The notes below the pieces were generated by a model. The model ran no database searches and was not told the origin of the DNA. It saw only the letters and a program-made list of their open reading frames with translations. A stretch of 64,000 bases of DNA, taken from NCBI GenBank assembly GCA_003762615.1, contig RIAZ01000021.1, forward strand, positions 1-64,000. The letters run 5' to 3'. Positions within the stretch are counted from its first letter, which is position 1. Each line of letters opens with the position of its first letter. The position numbers and the translations under genes were made by a program. Origin of the DNA: Muribaculaceae bacterium Isolate-037 (Harlan). Lineage in GTDB: Bacteria > Bacteroidota > Bacteroidia > Bacteroidales > Muribaculaceae. Positions 8,170 through 17,653 of the stretch are shown piece after piece.

Positions 8170-10179
8170 ATGAAATCATATTCCTACATATATCGGATTC
8201 TGACAGCCATGTCAATCTCCATGGCTGTCATGATGTCTTCAGGATGTTCATCCGAGAAGATGCCGGATCCTATCAAAGATATTCCGGAGACGAGCGGTAC
8301 GGAACTGGCAGTATCGGTAGCCCTGTCAGGTCCGACACGCGCAGACGGCAACTCCGGATTTGAGAAGGGAGAAGGCTATGAGAACTATCTTGACATAGAC
8401 CACGACAACTACCGGATATATTTCTTCAGCGGTGGCGACAACCCCACCTTTATCTCCACATTCAAACCAATCATGAAGCCATCTGTACCTTCCGATCCGG
8501 TGCTGATAAACAATGTGGAGACATATATCTACAACTTCCGCGGAGAAGTACCTGCGGATCTCGGTACAAAATTCCGTCTCGTGGTGCTCGCCAACTGGCC
8601 GGAATATCCGGAAGAAAAAACTGTCACTCCTGACGGTTACTGTCTTGTGAAAGGGGAAACCACCTTGACATCCATTTACAACCATGCCAAGGCTCAGTTC
8701 TCGTATCTATCATCACCGGAATCGTCGGAAGAATGGCTCGGTCTCCCTGATCGTCTGATGCCATTCTATGGCGTGCGCGAATATGACCTTGCAACAATCG
8801 AGAATGGAAAATATCTGGAGGATGGGAAAATAAAAGACAACACCCTCATTGACCTAAACAGCAATGAACTCTCTCTACCTCTCCTGCGTGCCATGGCGAA
8901 GGTGGAGGTAATACTTGACAATCCGGTTGCCGACTTCGATACCGTCATAATTGATAAGGTCAATTACAAAGGCTTCTGCGCACCGGATGCGTTGCAACAC
9001 TCCGACTATTTTCATGATTATAACTGGGATAAAGATTTTATCCACAAACTGCATCTCCCCGACGGAAAAAACACAGACGACTACATCTCCATTCCTATGA
9101 GAAGAACCAAAGGGACAGATGGCAAATACACGAAACGCTGGATTGCCTACGTGCCGGAATACCGGAATATCAGTGATGAGCAAAATAATATATCAGAATC
9201 TGATGTCACTTTCATCTCTGTGAAGTTAAAGAAACCGGAAGGACTTTCCCAAGATGGAGAACAAGAATGGGCAATAGCAAACAAGGAGCGCAACATCTAC
9301 TTCTCCACTAACGGATCAGAAGCGGCAAATAAAAACGATGCTCAGGCAGAAAAAGATAAACCCGGCCGCTACAACATAGAGCGCAACAACATCTACCGCT
9401 TCACCATCACCGGCATGACGGCTTCAATGGACTGCCGGGTAGATGTGCAGCCCTACGCCTCAGTGTCGCTCAGCTATGACCTCGGACTGATGCGCGACGA
9501 ACGCGGCGACCTCATGGTCCTCCCGGATAAAGAACTATATCCCAACAACGAAGGTAATCTTCCTGACTTTTTCCTTGATTATATGAAAGATAAGGAATGG
9601 CCGAAAGACAAGGATGGCAACAAACTGAAAACTGAAAAAAATGACTATTATGCAATCGTATTAGGCAATGACGGCGACATTAAAAATGCGGAGATATGGC
9701 TAAAGGATGCACAAGGATGCAAAATTCTGACAAATTATGCAGAAAAGGATGACAATTCTGAAAACTGCAGCACAAGGGAGGTAATCGACTATTCCGGTCT
9801 GACAGCCGCACAGTATCATAAAGACAGGGACAATGACCATCGACTGCAACACAATCATGACCACTCCTCTGTTGTAATAGACCCGGAAGGACGAATGATT
9901 TTCAAACAAGGCGACAACACCAATCGTCTTTTGGTAGAATCATGGGACCAGGAATCCCAAACATTTTGGTATGAGAAATCACGGAAAGAAATTAAAAAGA
10001 TAACAGAAGAACAGATCAGAACGGAATTAGGCAAAGAGCCTACTACAGAAGATATGCTTCTCATAGGTCAGGATGTGATTGTCCTCACTTATCAGAAAGC
10101 TGACCATACAGGCAACGACTGTCCCGGAATAGACACTCTAATATTTATAGAGAAAGCTACATCCGAACCTACTGAATAA
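8170..10179 (+). CDS. Fimbrial accessory subunit, Mfa-like lipoprotein
   Basis: A 669-residue lipoprotein. The start is placed at the ATG at 8170 because it gives a clean signal (MKSYSYIYRILTAMSISMAV, then SSGC lipobox). The open frame extends to 8107, overlapping the previous gene, but that extension has no signal-like start. A GPTRADG segment near residue 58 resembles an Arg-type maturation site. The middle is rich in short beta strands, and a segment around residues 400-450 (ERNNIYRFTITGMTAS) is like fimbrillin cores. The C-terminus lacks the LSW donor-strand motif, which would fit a subunit that does not feed a following one, for example near the tip. This assignment is inferred. Confidence 0.68.
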   Translation: MKSYSYIYRILTAMSISMAVMMSSGCSSEKMPDPIKDIPETSGTELAVSVALSGPTRADGNSGFEKGEGYENYLDIDHDNYRIYFFSGGDNPTFISTFKPIMKPSVPSDPVLINNVETYIYNFRGEVPADLGTKFRLVVLANWPEYPEEKTVTPDGYCLVKGETTLTSIYNHAKAQFSYLSSPESSEEWLGLPDRLMPFYGVREYDLATIENGKYLEDGKIKDNTLIDLNSNELSLPLLRAMAKVEVILDNPVADFDTVIIDKVNYKGFCAPDALQHSDYFHDYNWDKDFIHKLHLPDGKNTDDYISIPMRRTKGTDGKYTKRWIAYVPEYRNISDEQNNISESDVTFISVKLKKPEGLSQDGEQEWAIANKERNIYFSTNGSEAANKNDAQAEKDKPGRYNIERNNIYRFTITGMTASMDCRVDVQPYASVSLSYDLGLMRDERGDLMVLPDKELYPNNEGNLPDFFLDYMKDKEWPKDKDGNKLKTEKNDYYAIVLGNDGDIKNAEIWLKDAQGCKILTNYAEKDDNSENCSTREVIDYSGLTAAQYHKDRDNDHRLQHNHDHSSVVIDPEGRMIFKQGDNTNRLLVESWDQESQTFWYEKSRKEIKKITEEQIRTELGKEPTTEDMLLIGQDVIVLTYQKADHTGNDCPGIDTLIFIEKATSEPTE

Positions 10180-10211
10180 TAAGAATCAAAAAAAGATTAT
10201 AAATCTTTAAT

Positions 10212-13200
10212 ATGACACGATATATAAAACATACATATCCATTGCTTCTCGTATTCATGACAATTGTATTTCACGGATGTGTGGATGACGGACTCGGATT
10301 TTCAGACAACTTCCGTGATGGTGAAACAACTGTCTCGCTTGAAGCCTCTTTCTCCCCATTTTCGGAAGGAGACCTCACCCGTGCCTCAGGAACTGATGGA
10401 AAAATTCTTGACAAACTTAACGACCTCTGTATCCTCGTCTATGACAAGGATGGTATTCTGCTTAAAGACAGAGATGGAAAGGAATACATAAACGAGATAA
10501 ATTTAAATGATTATACAGTTGCTGATGTAGAAAGAGATGACACAAATGCCAGCAACGGCGCATCTGCCGAAACAACGACAAAATCCGTCAACGGCATCAG
10601 TCTCACCCTTCCATTTGGAGAATACTATATCGTAGCTGTAGCCAATATCAAGGGTGGCACAATGGAATTCCTTCAGAATAACAAAACCTATTGCAATACT
10701 CTTGATGGATTGCGAGGCATGAAAATGGAATGGGACAGTTCCGACATCGCCAATAATGGAGAGATGCTCGGATATTTTGCATCGGAAAATGCAGACCCTC
10801 CAAGAAGTTCCTCTTCCTTCCAAAAGGTACAAATAAACCGTCCCGGCATCAAACTGCGTGCATGGCTTCGTCGGTGTGCATCAAAAATTACAATAGATTT
10901 TGATGGCAGCGGCTTACGCGAAAACATATATGTGTATATAAAGGAAGCACGAATTTATGATATAACCAAGAATTGCACGCTCGGTTTCGGAGCAGCCTCC
11001 TCCAACAATGAAAACGAGACCGACTATAATAATTCCGCCAAAAAAAAAGAGGATCTACTGGAAAATGAAAGCAACAATCAGTCGATATCATATCTGACAG
11101 ATAAAGAAAACCCTGACACCGAATCCAAAAATATTGAATATATTTCATGGCCATGCATCACAAAGGGTGATCCGTATCTGAACGGTCAGGAAAATTTCCA
11201 TAATGAAGATGCCAACGCCCTCTACTTTTATGAAAACATGCAAGGAGATCTGCCTGAAGGCGAAAGCAAGATCCCTCATTTTGATATAAACACAGGAAGT
11301 GTTGCCGGAGCCGATATAAAAAAAGATGGCAAGGAATTCGGAACATATATTGAAGTTGTAGCACATTACAAATCCAACGACAATTCCAATATTGCTGACT
11401 ATGATATCAAATACCGATTCATGATCGGTAAGGATGTCACTGTAAATTGTGATGCAGAACGCAATTATCACTACAAACTCACACTGAGACTCCGTGGCAA
11501 CGGCAACGACTACGACTGGCATATCGACTATAACGAAGAGCCCGGTTTTGATGTGCCCAATCCTTGGTATGTATCATATCTATATAATCATGATGCACCC
11601 CTTCCATTCAAATATATTCCACCGGAAGGGTATGAAGTCACCGGGATGAAGGCTGAAATCACCGAAAATCCGTGGTATCCTACAGGCCTGGGCGTTGAGG
11701 ATCTAAACGATAGCAAAAAGCCTCTAACCTCAACCACGCCGAGCGGGGACAATCCCGATCCATATAAAGATCCGGACAATAGAGACCCCGGTAATGGGTT
11801 CCTTTCCTTGCGACAGACAGACAAGATTGTAATTACCGACATCGATGCTTCCGGAAATACATTTCCGGGATATAACAAAGGCGCACATAATATCAACAAC
11901 CAGTATTATACAGGCGCAAACGGAGGTATGGCCCTCGACCGGCGCATATATATGGAAGACAAAATCATTAAGGATGATGCGCAAGGTGAAATTGACAAAT
12001 TCTCTTATAAAAAAGATGGAGAGAAGTATAGTTTTTCAATTCCTCTCTTCACACGTGCCAAGATAATGGTGAAACAGACCGGATATTCAGGCAATAATCC
12101 ATTTGTCGGATATCAGCGTGTGGCCCGCGTGAAAATCACCGCCACTATCCGGAAAATAGGAGGTACAGAAACGCTCACGAAAGATGCAGATATAAACGTA
12201 GTACAGGTACGGCGTGTGGTTAATCCGAAAGGGGTATATCGCAAAAACGGCAACTTCGCTCCATTCCACGTCAGAATGATGTATCTCTCAAGCGATGAGG
12301 CGGACGCAAAGTTCGAAATAATCAAATCACGCGGACCCTGGAAAGCCGAGATTATCGGTGATGCCAATTTCATAACTCTTGATGGAAAACAAACCACATC
12401 CGGTTCAACAGGCAGTGACATTGATTTCAATATCCGGTTCAACCGCATGAGTACCGGTAATAAGAACGCAGTGGTGAGAATAAAGTATCATAACTACACC
12501 TGCACCCACCTCATATTTGTAAGACAAGGATATGCCCCGCAAGACATTGCCTACGAAGGCAAACAATATCCTCTGGTCGGCGAAGGAGAAAATGCCATTC
12601 CGACCACGACATCTACAACCACCAAATGGAACACATTCAACATGATCAGCAAAAATCTCATGGCGAGTGATCCGAGAGATGAGGGTTCCTTATTTAAGTT
12701 CGGAAACTCAGAAGACCCGATAGATGCCATCAACAATGCATACAGCCATGGAGGAGTAGAATTCTACACCACTCCAACGGACAATGAATTCATTGACCAG
12801 ACTCCGGAGGAATTTCAGATAACTGATGAAAATGGGAATTTTAAAAGCACCAAGAAAACATGGTCGGGAATAAAGAGTAATGACAATGGATTTGACCGTG
12901 ACGGCCTTACTGATGAGACCACAAAGACCGCGACAGTCAGGGATTTCGAACAACTCTATCTTTCAGATCATGTGCAGTTCGGATACGGAGTGCTGTATGC
13001 AGACGGAGCGACAGAGACACAGTCTGACATAAACATGGCATACGGATGGTACAGACGGGATACATCCCCGGAGGCAAATGAGAAAGGGATGAGAGGTGTG
13101 TTCGCATATTATTGGAACCGTGACAAACCTACTGATTCATATAATGGAAGAAACATCTTCTTTCCTATAGGCAGATCAGGATTCGGACATAGGAAACAAG

Positions 13201-13562
13201 GTTATTACATAAGTGTGTGGGGAACAAAAAATTATCTTGAGGATGAAAAGAATATAAACAAGGGCATCCTCAGATATGCCAGCACAAGCTTTGAGCCCAA
13301 GTCATCTCTATTTTCAAAAGACGCTCCTCTTTTTGTTTCCCTATACCGTAAAACAGGCGCAGTCTATTGGGCAAGGAATAAGGTTAAACCCGGGGAATTC
13401 CTCCAATGGAACGCAACCACCGATACCAATGACGGAGCCATCGCTTATGCCTTAGACTTCAATTACTTCACATTTGACGTAAATGTGCTATACTATGCCA
13501 ACACCGGCGGAGGGCAAGACGCCTGTTTTGTCAGGACAGTCACACGAAGCGGAAATGACTGA
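10212..13562 (+). CDS. Large fimbrial tip or adhesin-like lipoprotein (DUF4906-like)
   Basis: A 1116-residue exported protein, last gene of the fimbrial operon, 32 nt after the previous one. Residues 1-23 form a signal whose FHGC may be a lipobox Cys. The N-terminal 250 residues are fimbrillin-like (LNDLCILVYDKDG strand, LTRASG maturation-like site). The middle holds immunoglobulin/BACON-like strands (NVVQVRRVVNPKG; KAEIIGDANFITLDG). The C-terminal part contains a Gly/aromatic-rich segment with GWYRRDTSPEANEKGMRG. Overall layout resembles DUF4906 proteins found at the ends of Bacteroidales fimbrial operons. By analogy with FimE/Mfa5 it may sit at the pilus tip and bind a ligand. The domain call is from memory of the family. 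Confidence 0.62.
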   Translation: MTRYIKHTYPLLLVFMTIVFHGCVDDGLGFSDNFRDGETTVSLEASFSPFSEGDLTRASGTDGKILDKLNDLCILVYDKDGILLKDRDGKEYINEINLNDYTVADVERDDTNASNGASAETTTKSVNGISLTLPFGEYYIVAVANIKGGTMEFLQNNKTYCNTLDGLRGMKMEWDSSDIANNGEMLGYFASENADPPRSSSSFQKVQINRPGIKLRAWLRRCASKITIDFDGSGLRENIYVYIKEARIYDITKNCTLGFGAASSNNENETDYNNSAKKKEDLLENESNNQSISYLTDKENPDTESKNIEYISWPCITKGDPYLNGQENFHNEDANALYFYENMQGDLPEGESKIPHFDINTGSVAGADIKKDGKEFGTYIEVVAHYKSNDNSNIADYDIKYRFMIGKDVTVNCDAERNYHYKLTLRLRGNGNDYDWHIDYNEEPGFDVPNPWYVSYLYNHDAPLPFKYIPPEGYEVTGMKAEITENPWYPTGLGVEDLNDSKKPLTSTTPSGDNPDPYKDPDNRDPGNGFLSLRQTDKIVITDIDASGNTFPGYNKGAHNINNQYYTGANGGMALDRRIYMEDKIIKDDAQGEIDKFSYKKDGEKYSFSIPLFTRAKIMVKQTGYSGNNPFVGYQRVARVKITATIRKIGGTETLTKDADINVVQVRRVVNPKGVYRKNGNFAPFHVRMMYLSSDEADAKFEIIKSRGPWKAEIIGDANFITLDGKQTTSGSTGSDIDFNIRFNRMSTGNKNAVVRIKYHNYTCTHLIFVRQGYAPQDIAYEGKQYPLVGEGENAIPTTTSTTTKWNTFNMISKNLMASDPRDEGSLFKFGNSEDPIDAINNAYSHGGVEFYTTPTDNEFIDQTPEEFQITDENGNFKSTKKTWSGIKSNDNGFDRDGLTDETTKTATVRDFEQLYLSDHVQFGYGVLYADGATETQSDINMAYGWYRRDTSPEANEKGMRGVFAYYWNRDKPTDSYNGRNIFFPIGRSGFGHRKQGYYISVWGTKNYLEDEKNINKGILRYASTSFEPKSSLFSKDAPLFVSLYRKTGAVYWARNKVKPGEFLQWNATTDTNDGAIAYALDFNYFTFDVNVLYYANTGGGQDACFVRTVTRSGND

Positions 13563-13929
13563 TCAGACATACATGGGCTTCATATAATCCTTTCATAAGC
13601 AGAAGCAGACACAGCATGCAACCGACAAGCATCAGTGAGACACCGCGTCGGATTCAACATGTATGATACATCTGCGGCATCAGGTTCTACGGCAAGAGAC
13701 GGACCCCCAAGGCTGTCTCTTGCTTATGCTATACACCAAAAGCGATGAAGGATGCATCCGTGAGATTGCCTAACTCTGCCTATTTCACACTAATTAACAC
13801 TAAATACTGAAATTTTTCTTCAATTAATAGGGTTTTATCAAATAAAATAGTTAATTTTGCCGTGGAAAATACGCGCCATGCGCCCGAAGATTACGACAAT
13901 TTTCAAACTCTTAATTTATATATTCAATT
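13563..13929. other. Intergenic region with a 9-bp hairpin and the pckA promoter region
   Basis: This 367-nt gap follows the fimbrial operon. GCAAGAGAC (13692-13700) pairs perfectly with GTCTCTTGC (13715-13723) around a 14-nt loop, but no T-run follows. It could be an mRNA 3' end or a small RNA. The last 110 nt are A/T-rich and hold the pckA -7 box. I find no gene here. Confidence 0.5.
13852..13859 (+). promoter_or_regulatory. Probable -7 box of the pckA promoter
   Basis: TAATTTTG at 13852-13859 matches the Bacteroidetes -7 consensus TAnnTTTG. The -33 position shows no clear TTTG, so an activator or a tolerant promoter is implied. Transcription would start about 65 nt before the pckA ATG. 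Confidence 0.5.
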
Positions 13930-15537
13930 ATGGCACAGATAGATTTGGCTCAGTATGGCATCAAAGATGTCAAAGAGGTAATCTACAACCCCTCATACGA
14001 GGAGCTTTTCAAAGCTGAAACCGAAGATCCCTCTCTCGAGGGCTTTGAGAAAGGCACAGTGACTGAACTCGGTGCTGTCAACGTGATGACAGGCGTCTAC
14101 ACAGGCCGTTCACCCAAAGACAAATTCATCGTACTTGACGACAACTCAAAGGACAAAGTATGGTGGACTACAGAAGAATATAAGAATGACAACAAGCCGG
14201 CTTCCGAGGAGTGCTGGAAAGCTGTCAAAGAGATAGCCATCAAAGAGCTCAGCGGCAAGAAACTTTACGTGGTTGACCGTTTCTGCGGCGCAAACAAAGA
14301 CACCCGCATGGCTGTGCGCTTCATCATGGAAGTGGCTTGGCAGGCTCATTTCGTGACAAATATGTTCATCGCTCCTACTGCTGAGGAGCTCGAGAACTTC
14401 AAGCCTGACTTCGTTGTATACAACGCTTCAAAGGCTAAAGTTGAGAACTACAAGGAGCTCGGTCTTAACTCTGAGACTGCCGTTGTGTTCAACACTACTT
14501 CTCGTGAGCAGGTTATCATCAACACTTGGTATGGCGGTGAGATGAAGAAGGGTATGTTCTCCATGATGAACTACTATCTTCCCCAGCAGGGCATCGCTTC
14601 TATGCACTGCTCTGCCAACACTGACAAAGAGGGCAAGAACACTGCTATCTTCTTCGGTCTCTCCGGCACAGGCAAGACTACCCTCTCTACTGACCCGAAA
14701 CGTCTTCTCATCGGTGACGACGAGCACGGCTGGGACGATAACGGCGTCTTCAACTTCGAGGGTGGCTGCTACGCTAAGGTTATCAACCTTGACAAGGAGA
14801 GCGAGCCCGATATCTACAAAGCTATCCGTCGTGACGCTCTTCTCGAGAACGTCACTGTTGACGAGAATGGCAAGATTGATTTCGCTGACAAGAGCGTGAC
14901 TGAGAACACTCGCGTATCTTATCCTATCGACCACATCGAGAGCATCGTTAAACCGATCTCTGCAGGTCCTGCCGCTAAGAACGTGATCTTCCTTTCTGCT
15001 GACGCATTCGGCGTATTGCCTCCCGTGTCTATCCTGACTCCGGAGCAGACTCAGTACTACTTCCTCTCCGGCTTTACTTCCAAGCTCGCCGGCACAGAGC
15101 GTGGCATCACTGAGCCCACTCCTACTTTCTCTGCTTGCTTCGGTCAGGCGTTCCTCGAACTCCACCCGACTAAGTATGCTGAGGAGCTCGTTAAGAAGAT
15201 GCAGGCTAACGACGCTAAGGCTTATCTCGTAAACACAGGCTGGAACGGTACAGGCAAGCGTATCTCTATCCGCGACACTCGTGGCATCATCGACGCTATC
15301 CTCGACGGTTCTATCCTTTCTGCTCCCACCAAGCAGATTCCTATCTTCGATTTCACTGTTCCTACTGAACTTCCCGGTGTAGATCCCAACATCCTTGATC
15401 CGCGCGACACTTACGCTGACGCTGCTGTTTGGAATGAGAAGGCTACTAAGCTCGCTGAGATGTTCATCAAGAACTTCAAGAAATTCGAGTTCAATCCTGC
15501 CGGCAAGGCTCTCGTGGCTGCCGGTCCGAAACTCTAA
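13930..15537 (+). CDS. pckA: ATP-dependent phosphoenolpyruvate carboxykinase
   Basis: A 535-residue cytosolic enzyme, full length for the ATP-type family. It converts oxaloacetate and ATP to phosphoenolpyruvate, CO2 and ADP; in succinate-forming Bacteroidales the reaction is used in the CO2-fixing direction to make oxaloacetate. The P-loop kinase-1a motif [11 protein letters not shown] is near residue 243, the metal-binding segment [18 protein letters not shown] follows, and the early segment [12 protein letters not shown] is the substrate-site signature. Codon choice in the second half (heavy use of GCT, CTT/CTC, GAG) differs from neighbours and suggests very high expression. It is a single-gene unit closed by a strong terminator shared with the convergent gene. 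Confidence 0.97.
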   Translation: MAQIDLAQYGIKDVKEVIYNPSYEELFKAETEDPSLEGFEKGTVTELGAVNVMTGVYTGRSPKDKFIVLDDNSKDKVWWTTEEYKNDNKPASEECWKAVKEIAIKELSGKKLYVVDRFCGANKDTRMAVRFIMEVAWQAHFVTNMFIAPTAEELENFKPDFVVYNASKAKVENYKELGLNSETAVVFNTTSREQVIINTWYGGEMKKGMFSMMNYYLPQQGIASMHCSANTDKEGKNTAIFFGLSGTGKTTLSTDPKRLLIGDDEHGWDDNGVFNFEGGCYAKVINLDKESEPDIYKAIRRDALLENVTVDENGKIDFADKSVTENTRVSYPIDHIESIVKPISAGPAAKNVIFLSADAFGVLPPVSILTPEQTQYYFLSGFTSKLAGTERGITEPTPTFSACFGQAFLELHPTKYAEELVKKMQANDAKAYLVNTGWNGTGKRISIRDTRGIIDAILDGSILSAPTKQIPIFDFTVPTELPGVDPNILDPRDTYADAAVWNEKATKLAEMFIKNFKKFEFNPAGKALVAAGPKL

Positions 15538-15569
15538 TCGAATCCATTCTATTAGAATAGCATAAAAAA

Positions 15570-15600
15570 AGCATGGGGCTTCCGCTCCATGCTTTTTTTT
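15570..15600. terminator. Bidirectional intrinsic terminator between pckA and the convergent gene
   Basis: AGCATGGGGC (15570-15579) and GCTCCATGCT (15584-15593) pair over 10 bp with one G-U, around loop TTCC, followed by T8. A run of seven A residues precedes the stem, so it also terminates leftward transcription from the minus-strand side. Confidence 0.9.
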
Positions 15601-15601
15601 G

Positions 15602-17569
15602 TTACCGGAGGGAGCAACGGAGTCCCTGTATGTTATCACCGGGATTGAGCATAAGGCGCATCTCTACCCGCCAATAACGACTCCCTGCACCGTATAACCC
15701 TATCGCGCCACCTCTTCCGCTTCCAATCCAGTACCAGTCGCGCAGATTCACACTCCCCCATACGGTCATCATCATGCGGCTTCTGTCGTAGTCGCCATCC
15801 GCTTCCACTCCCCACAGCCATTTGCTGCGTGAGGAATCACCGAATTTCAATGGTCGCGTCACAAGCCGACATTCTTTCGCGGTATCAATCGCCTTATAAG
15901 CTATCGTGCCTATCGCACTGCCACCGGTGAGTCTATCCGTGGCGTTCCCTAACCTTACCGATGTGCCCTCTATCGTCACCACCTCGCCTGACGCGGTCGT
16001 GAACCGCACACCACGTCCCAACGACTCGACAGCGCCGGCATCCTTCGGGACGTAGCCGCATACCAATCCGGCATCACGGAATGTGGCATCCTCCATCTCT
16101 TTGAGTAGGAATACGCCATCTGTGGTGAAGGCATAGACGGTAGGGGCGGTCGTAGCCACAAGTCCGGATGACCGGAATGCCCTTACGAGGGTAATGATCC
16201 TTCCCACATGCAGTTGCATCGACAGCGAATCAGGGAAATGCAGGCAGCTCCCCACCGACGACCGCCAGATACCACCGGGATAGCTACGGTGACGTGCAGC
16301 TATGGATAATGAACCGGAAATCAACTCCTCATCATCCACCACCCTCACGTCAGAATCAGAATCACGGTCGAGTCCGCACCAGTAGTACGAACCATATAGA
16401 TGGGGATGCCGCCAAAGGGGAAGAGTCCGCACGACTCCATCACGCTCAAACAGATATTGACGTGCCTCCGGATCGGGATGGAACACCCAACGGGGTGCAT
16501 ATCCTGACGTGTCGGCGTATGGGGCAGTCTGGCTCAGTGCGAACGGGAGCGGTGAAATCATGGAGAAATCATAGAGAGTGGCACGTCCGGAGATATCCGT
16601 CATTCCGGCAGCCTCGACTTCCGACAGATGGGCATAGTCGGGACGATAGGGTGTCTTTGCCGACAGACTTGACAGTCCTCCGCAATTGAACACCACATCC
16701 TCCCATTCCTCGACCGAACGCGCATTCTCCACCGGTATCTCCATAATTACGCGGTAATCCTTTGCAGTAAGCATGGCGGCAAGCATATCCGCCTCATCCA
16801 TCGGCTCCTGTCGCCAGCATTGCACAAGCGCATCTTCCGTAATCCTTCTCTCTCCGCACCCCCCATCCGGACTGAGGGAATGGGTGAAACCGCCAAACGA
16901 GAGACGATGATAGCTTTTCCATTCTGATTTGCGATCGGACAACGGCATCTCATCGCTTACAAGGATATCTACATGCGTCACCTCCTCAAAATCGCGCAAC
17001 GTATCCGGAATCCTCACACGCCATTGCAGCCGACAGACGGCAGCCGCCACGCTCATCCTCATCTCGTCGGCGGAGAAGTCGGTAGAACCTGCCACGGGAG
17101 CCGATTCGGAATTTGGGATCATCAACATAGTGGGCGACGGCATGATCCGCTCACCACCTTTCAGCCTCAATGCGCATATCACGAAAAATGGCTCGGTAAA
17201 CAGGTTCTGTCGCCTTGCATCCTTACGGAACCGGTCGAGAACAGCCGAAGCGATCTTCCCCCATCCGGCTTCCGATCCCTCCCCCTTCGGCATGAGGCGC
17301 GACGGGAGCATGTCGGGGTGAATGTGCCATCCGTCGAGCACATCATATTTCAGCCGGAACTCCGCCTCCGGTGCCGGCGGCATAGTCATCCTGACTCCGC
17401 CGGAGTCTTCAGAGCTGCCGGAGTTTTCAGAGCAGCCAGAGCTCTCTGAGTTCTCTGAGCTCTCTGAGAAATCTGCAATCAGATTATCGGCGATCGACAC
17501 TTCCCCGTCATTACAGGCGAAATCGCTCCGTGATGATGCGGGGCGGAATGGTATTGCGTATCTTTTCAT
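15602..17569 (-). CDS. Uncharacterised 655-residue protein with a Ser/Glu repeat tract
   Basis: I do not recognise a named family with certainty. The start is placed at MKRYAIPFRPASSRSDFACN (17569). The N-terminal phrase (FACNDGEVSIADNLIADF) recalls a group of Bacteroidales hypothetical proteins that begin MKxYAIPF...DYACNDGE, some of them near mobile elements; this is from memory. No signal peptide or membrane segment is seen. Residues about 35-58 are a low-complexity tract made of Ser, Glu, Asn and Gly. The rest is rich in aromatic and beta-type segments such as WVFHPDPEARQYLFE and GRIITLVRAFRSS, reminiscent of a propeller-like fold. It is separated from tyrS by a terminator, so it is probably transcribed alone. 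Confidence 0.6.
   Translation of the reverse strand: MKRYAIPFRPASSRSDFACNDGEVSIADNLIADFSESSENSESSGCSENSGSSEDSGGVRMTMPPAPEAEFRLKYDVLDGWHIHPDMLPSRLMPKGEGSEAGWGKIASAVLDRFRKDARRQNLFTEPFFVICALRLKGGERIMPSPTMLMIPNSESAPVAGSTDFSADEMRMSVAAAVCRLQWRVRIPDTLRDFEEVTHVDILVSDEMPLSDRKSEWKSYHRLSFGGFTHSLSPDGGCGERRITEDALVQCWRQEPMDEADMLAAMLTAKDYRVIMEIPVENARSVEEWEDVVFNCGGLSSLSAKTPYRPDYAHLSEVEAAGMTDISGRATLYDFSMISPLPFALSQTAPYADTSGYAPRWVFHPDPEARQYLFERDGVVRTLPLWRHPHLYGSYYWCGLDRDSDSDVRVVDDEELISGSLSIAARHRSYPGGIWRSSVGSCLHFPDSLSMQLHVGRIITLVRAFRSSGLVATTAPTVYAFTTDGVFLLKEMEDATFRDAGLVCGYVPKDAGAVESLGRGVRFTTASGEVVTIEGTSVRLGNATDRLTGGSAIGTIAYKAIDTAKECRLVTRPLKFGDSSRSKWLWGVEADGDYDRSRMMMTVWGSVNLRDWYWIGSGRGGAIGLYGAGSRYWRVEMRLMLNPGDNIQGLRCSLR
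17400..17475. repeat. Short in-frame tandem repeats encoding the Ser/Glu tract
   Basis: Units of about 9 nt of the form CTCTGAGxT (on the plus strand: CTCTGAGTT, CTCTGAGCT, CTCTGAGAA and degenerate relatives upstream) lie inside the 655-residue protein gene. Because the unit is a multiple of three, slippage would change tract length without breaking the frame. Confidence 0.65.
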
Positions 17570-17590
17570 ATCAGAATAAATTTTTATGCA

Positions 17591-17622
17591 AAAATAAAGG
17601 CGCATCTCTGCGCCTTTATTTT
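17591..17622. terminator. Intrinsic terminator after tyrS
   Basis: AAAATAAAGGCGCA (17591-17604) and TGCGCCTTTATTTT (17609-17622) form a perfect 14-bp stem with the 4-nt loop TCTC. It lies 31 nt past the tyrS stop on the minus strand, with a further U-run on that strand. It separates tyrS from the 655-residue protein gene downstream. Confidence 0.88.
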
Positions 17623-17653
17623 ATTCTGATACGATCCAGCCCCAGCCGGTAGG

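Noticed and set aside
14428..15639. 403-codon open frame antisense to pckA
   Set aside because: It arises from the strong codon bias of pckA on the other strand and has no recognisable domains; it also runs over the terminator.
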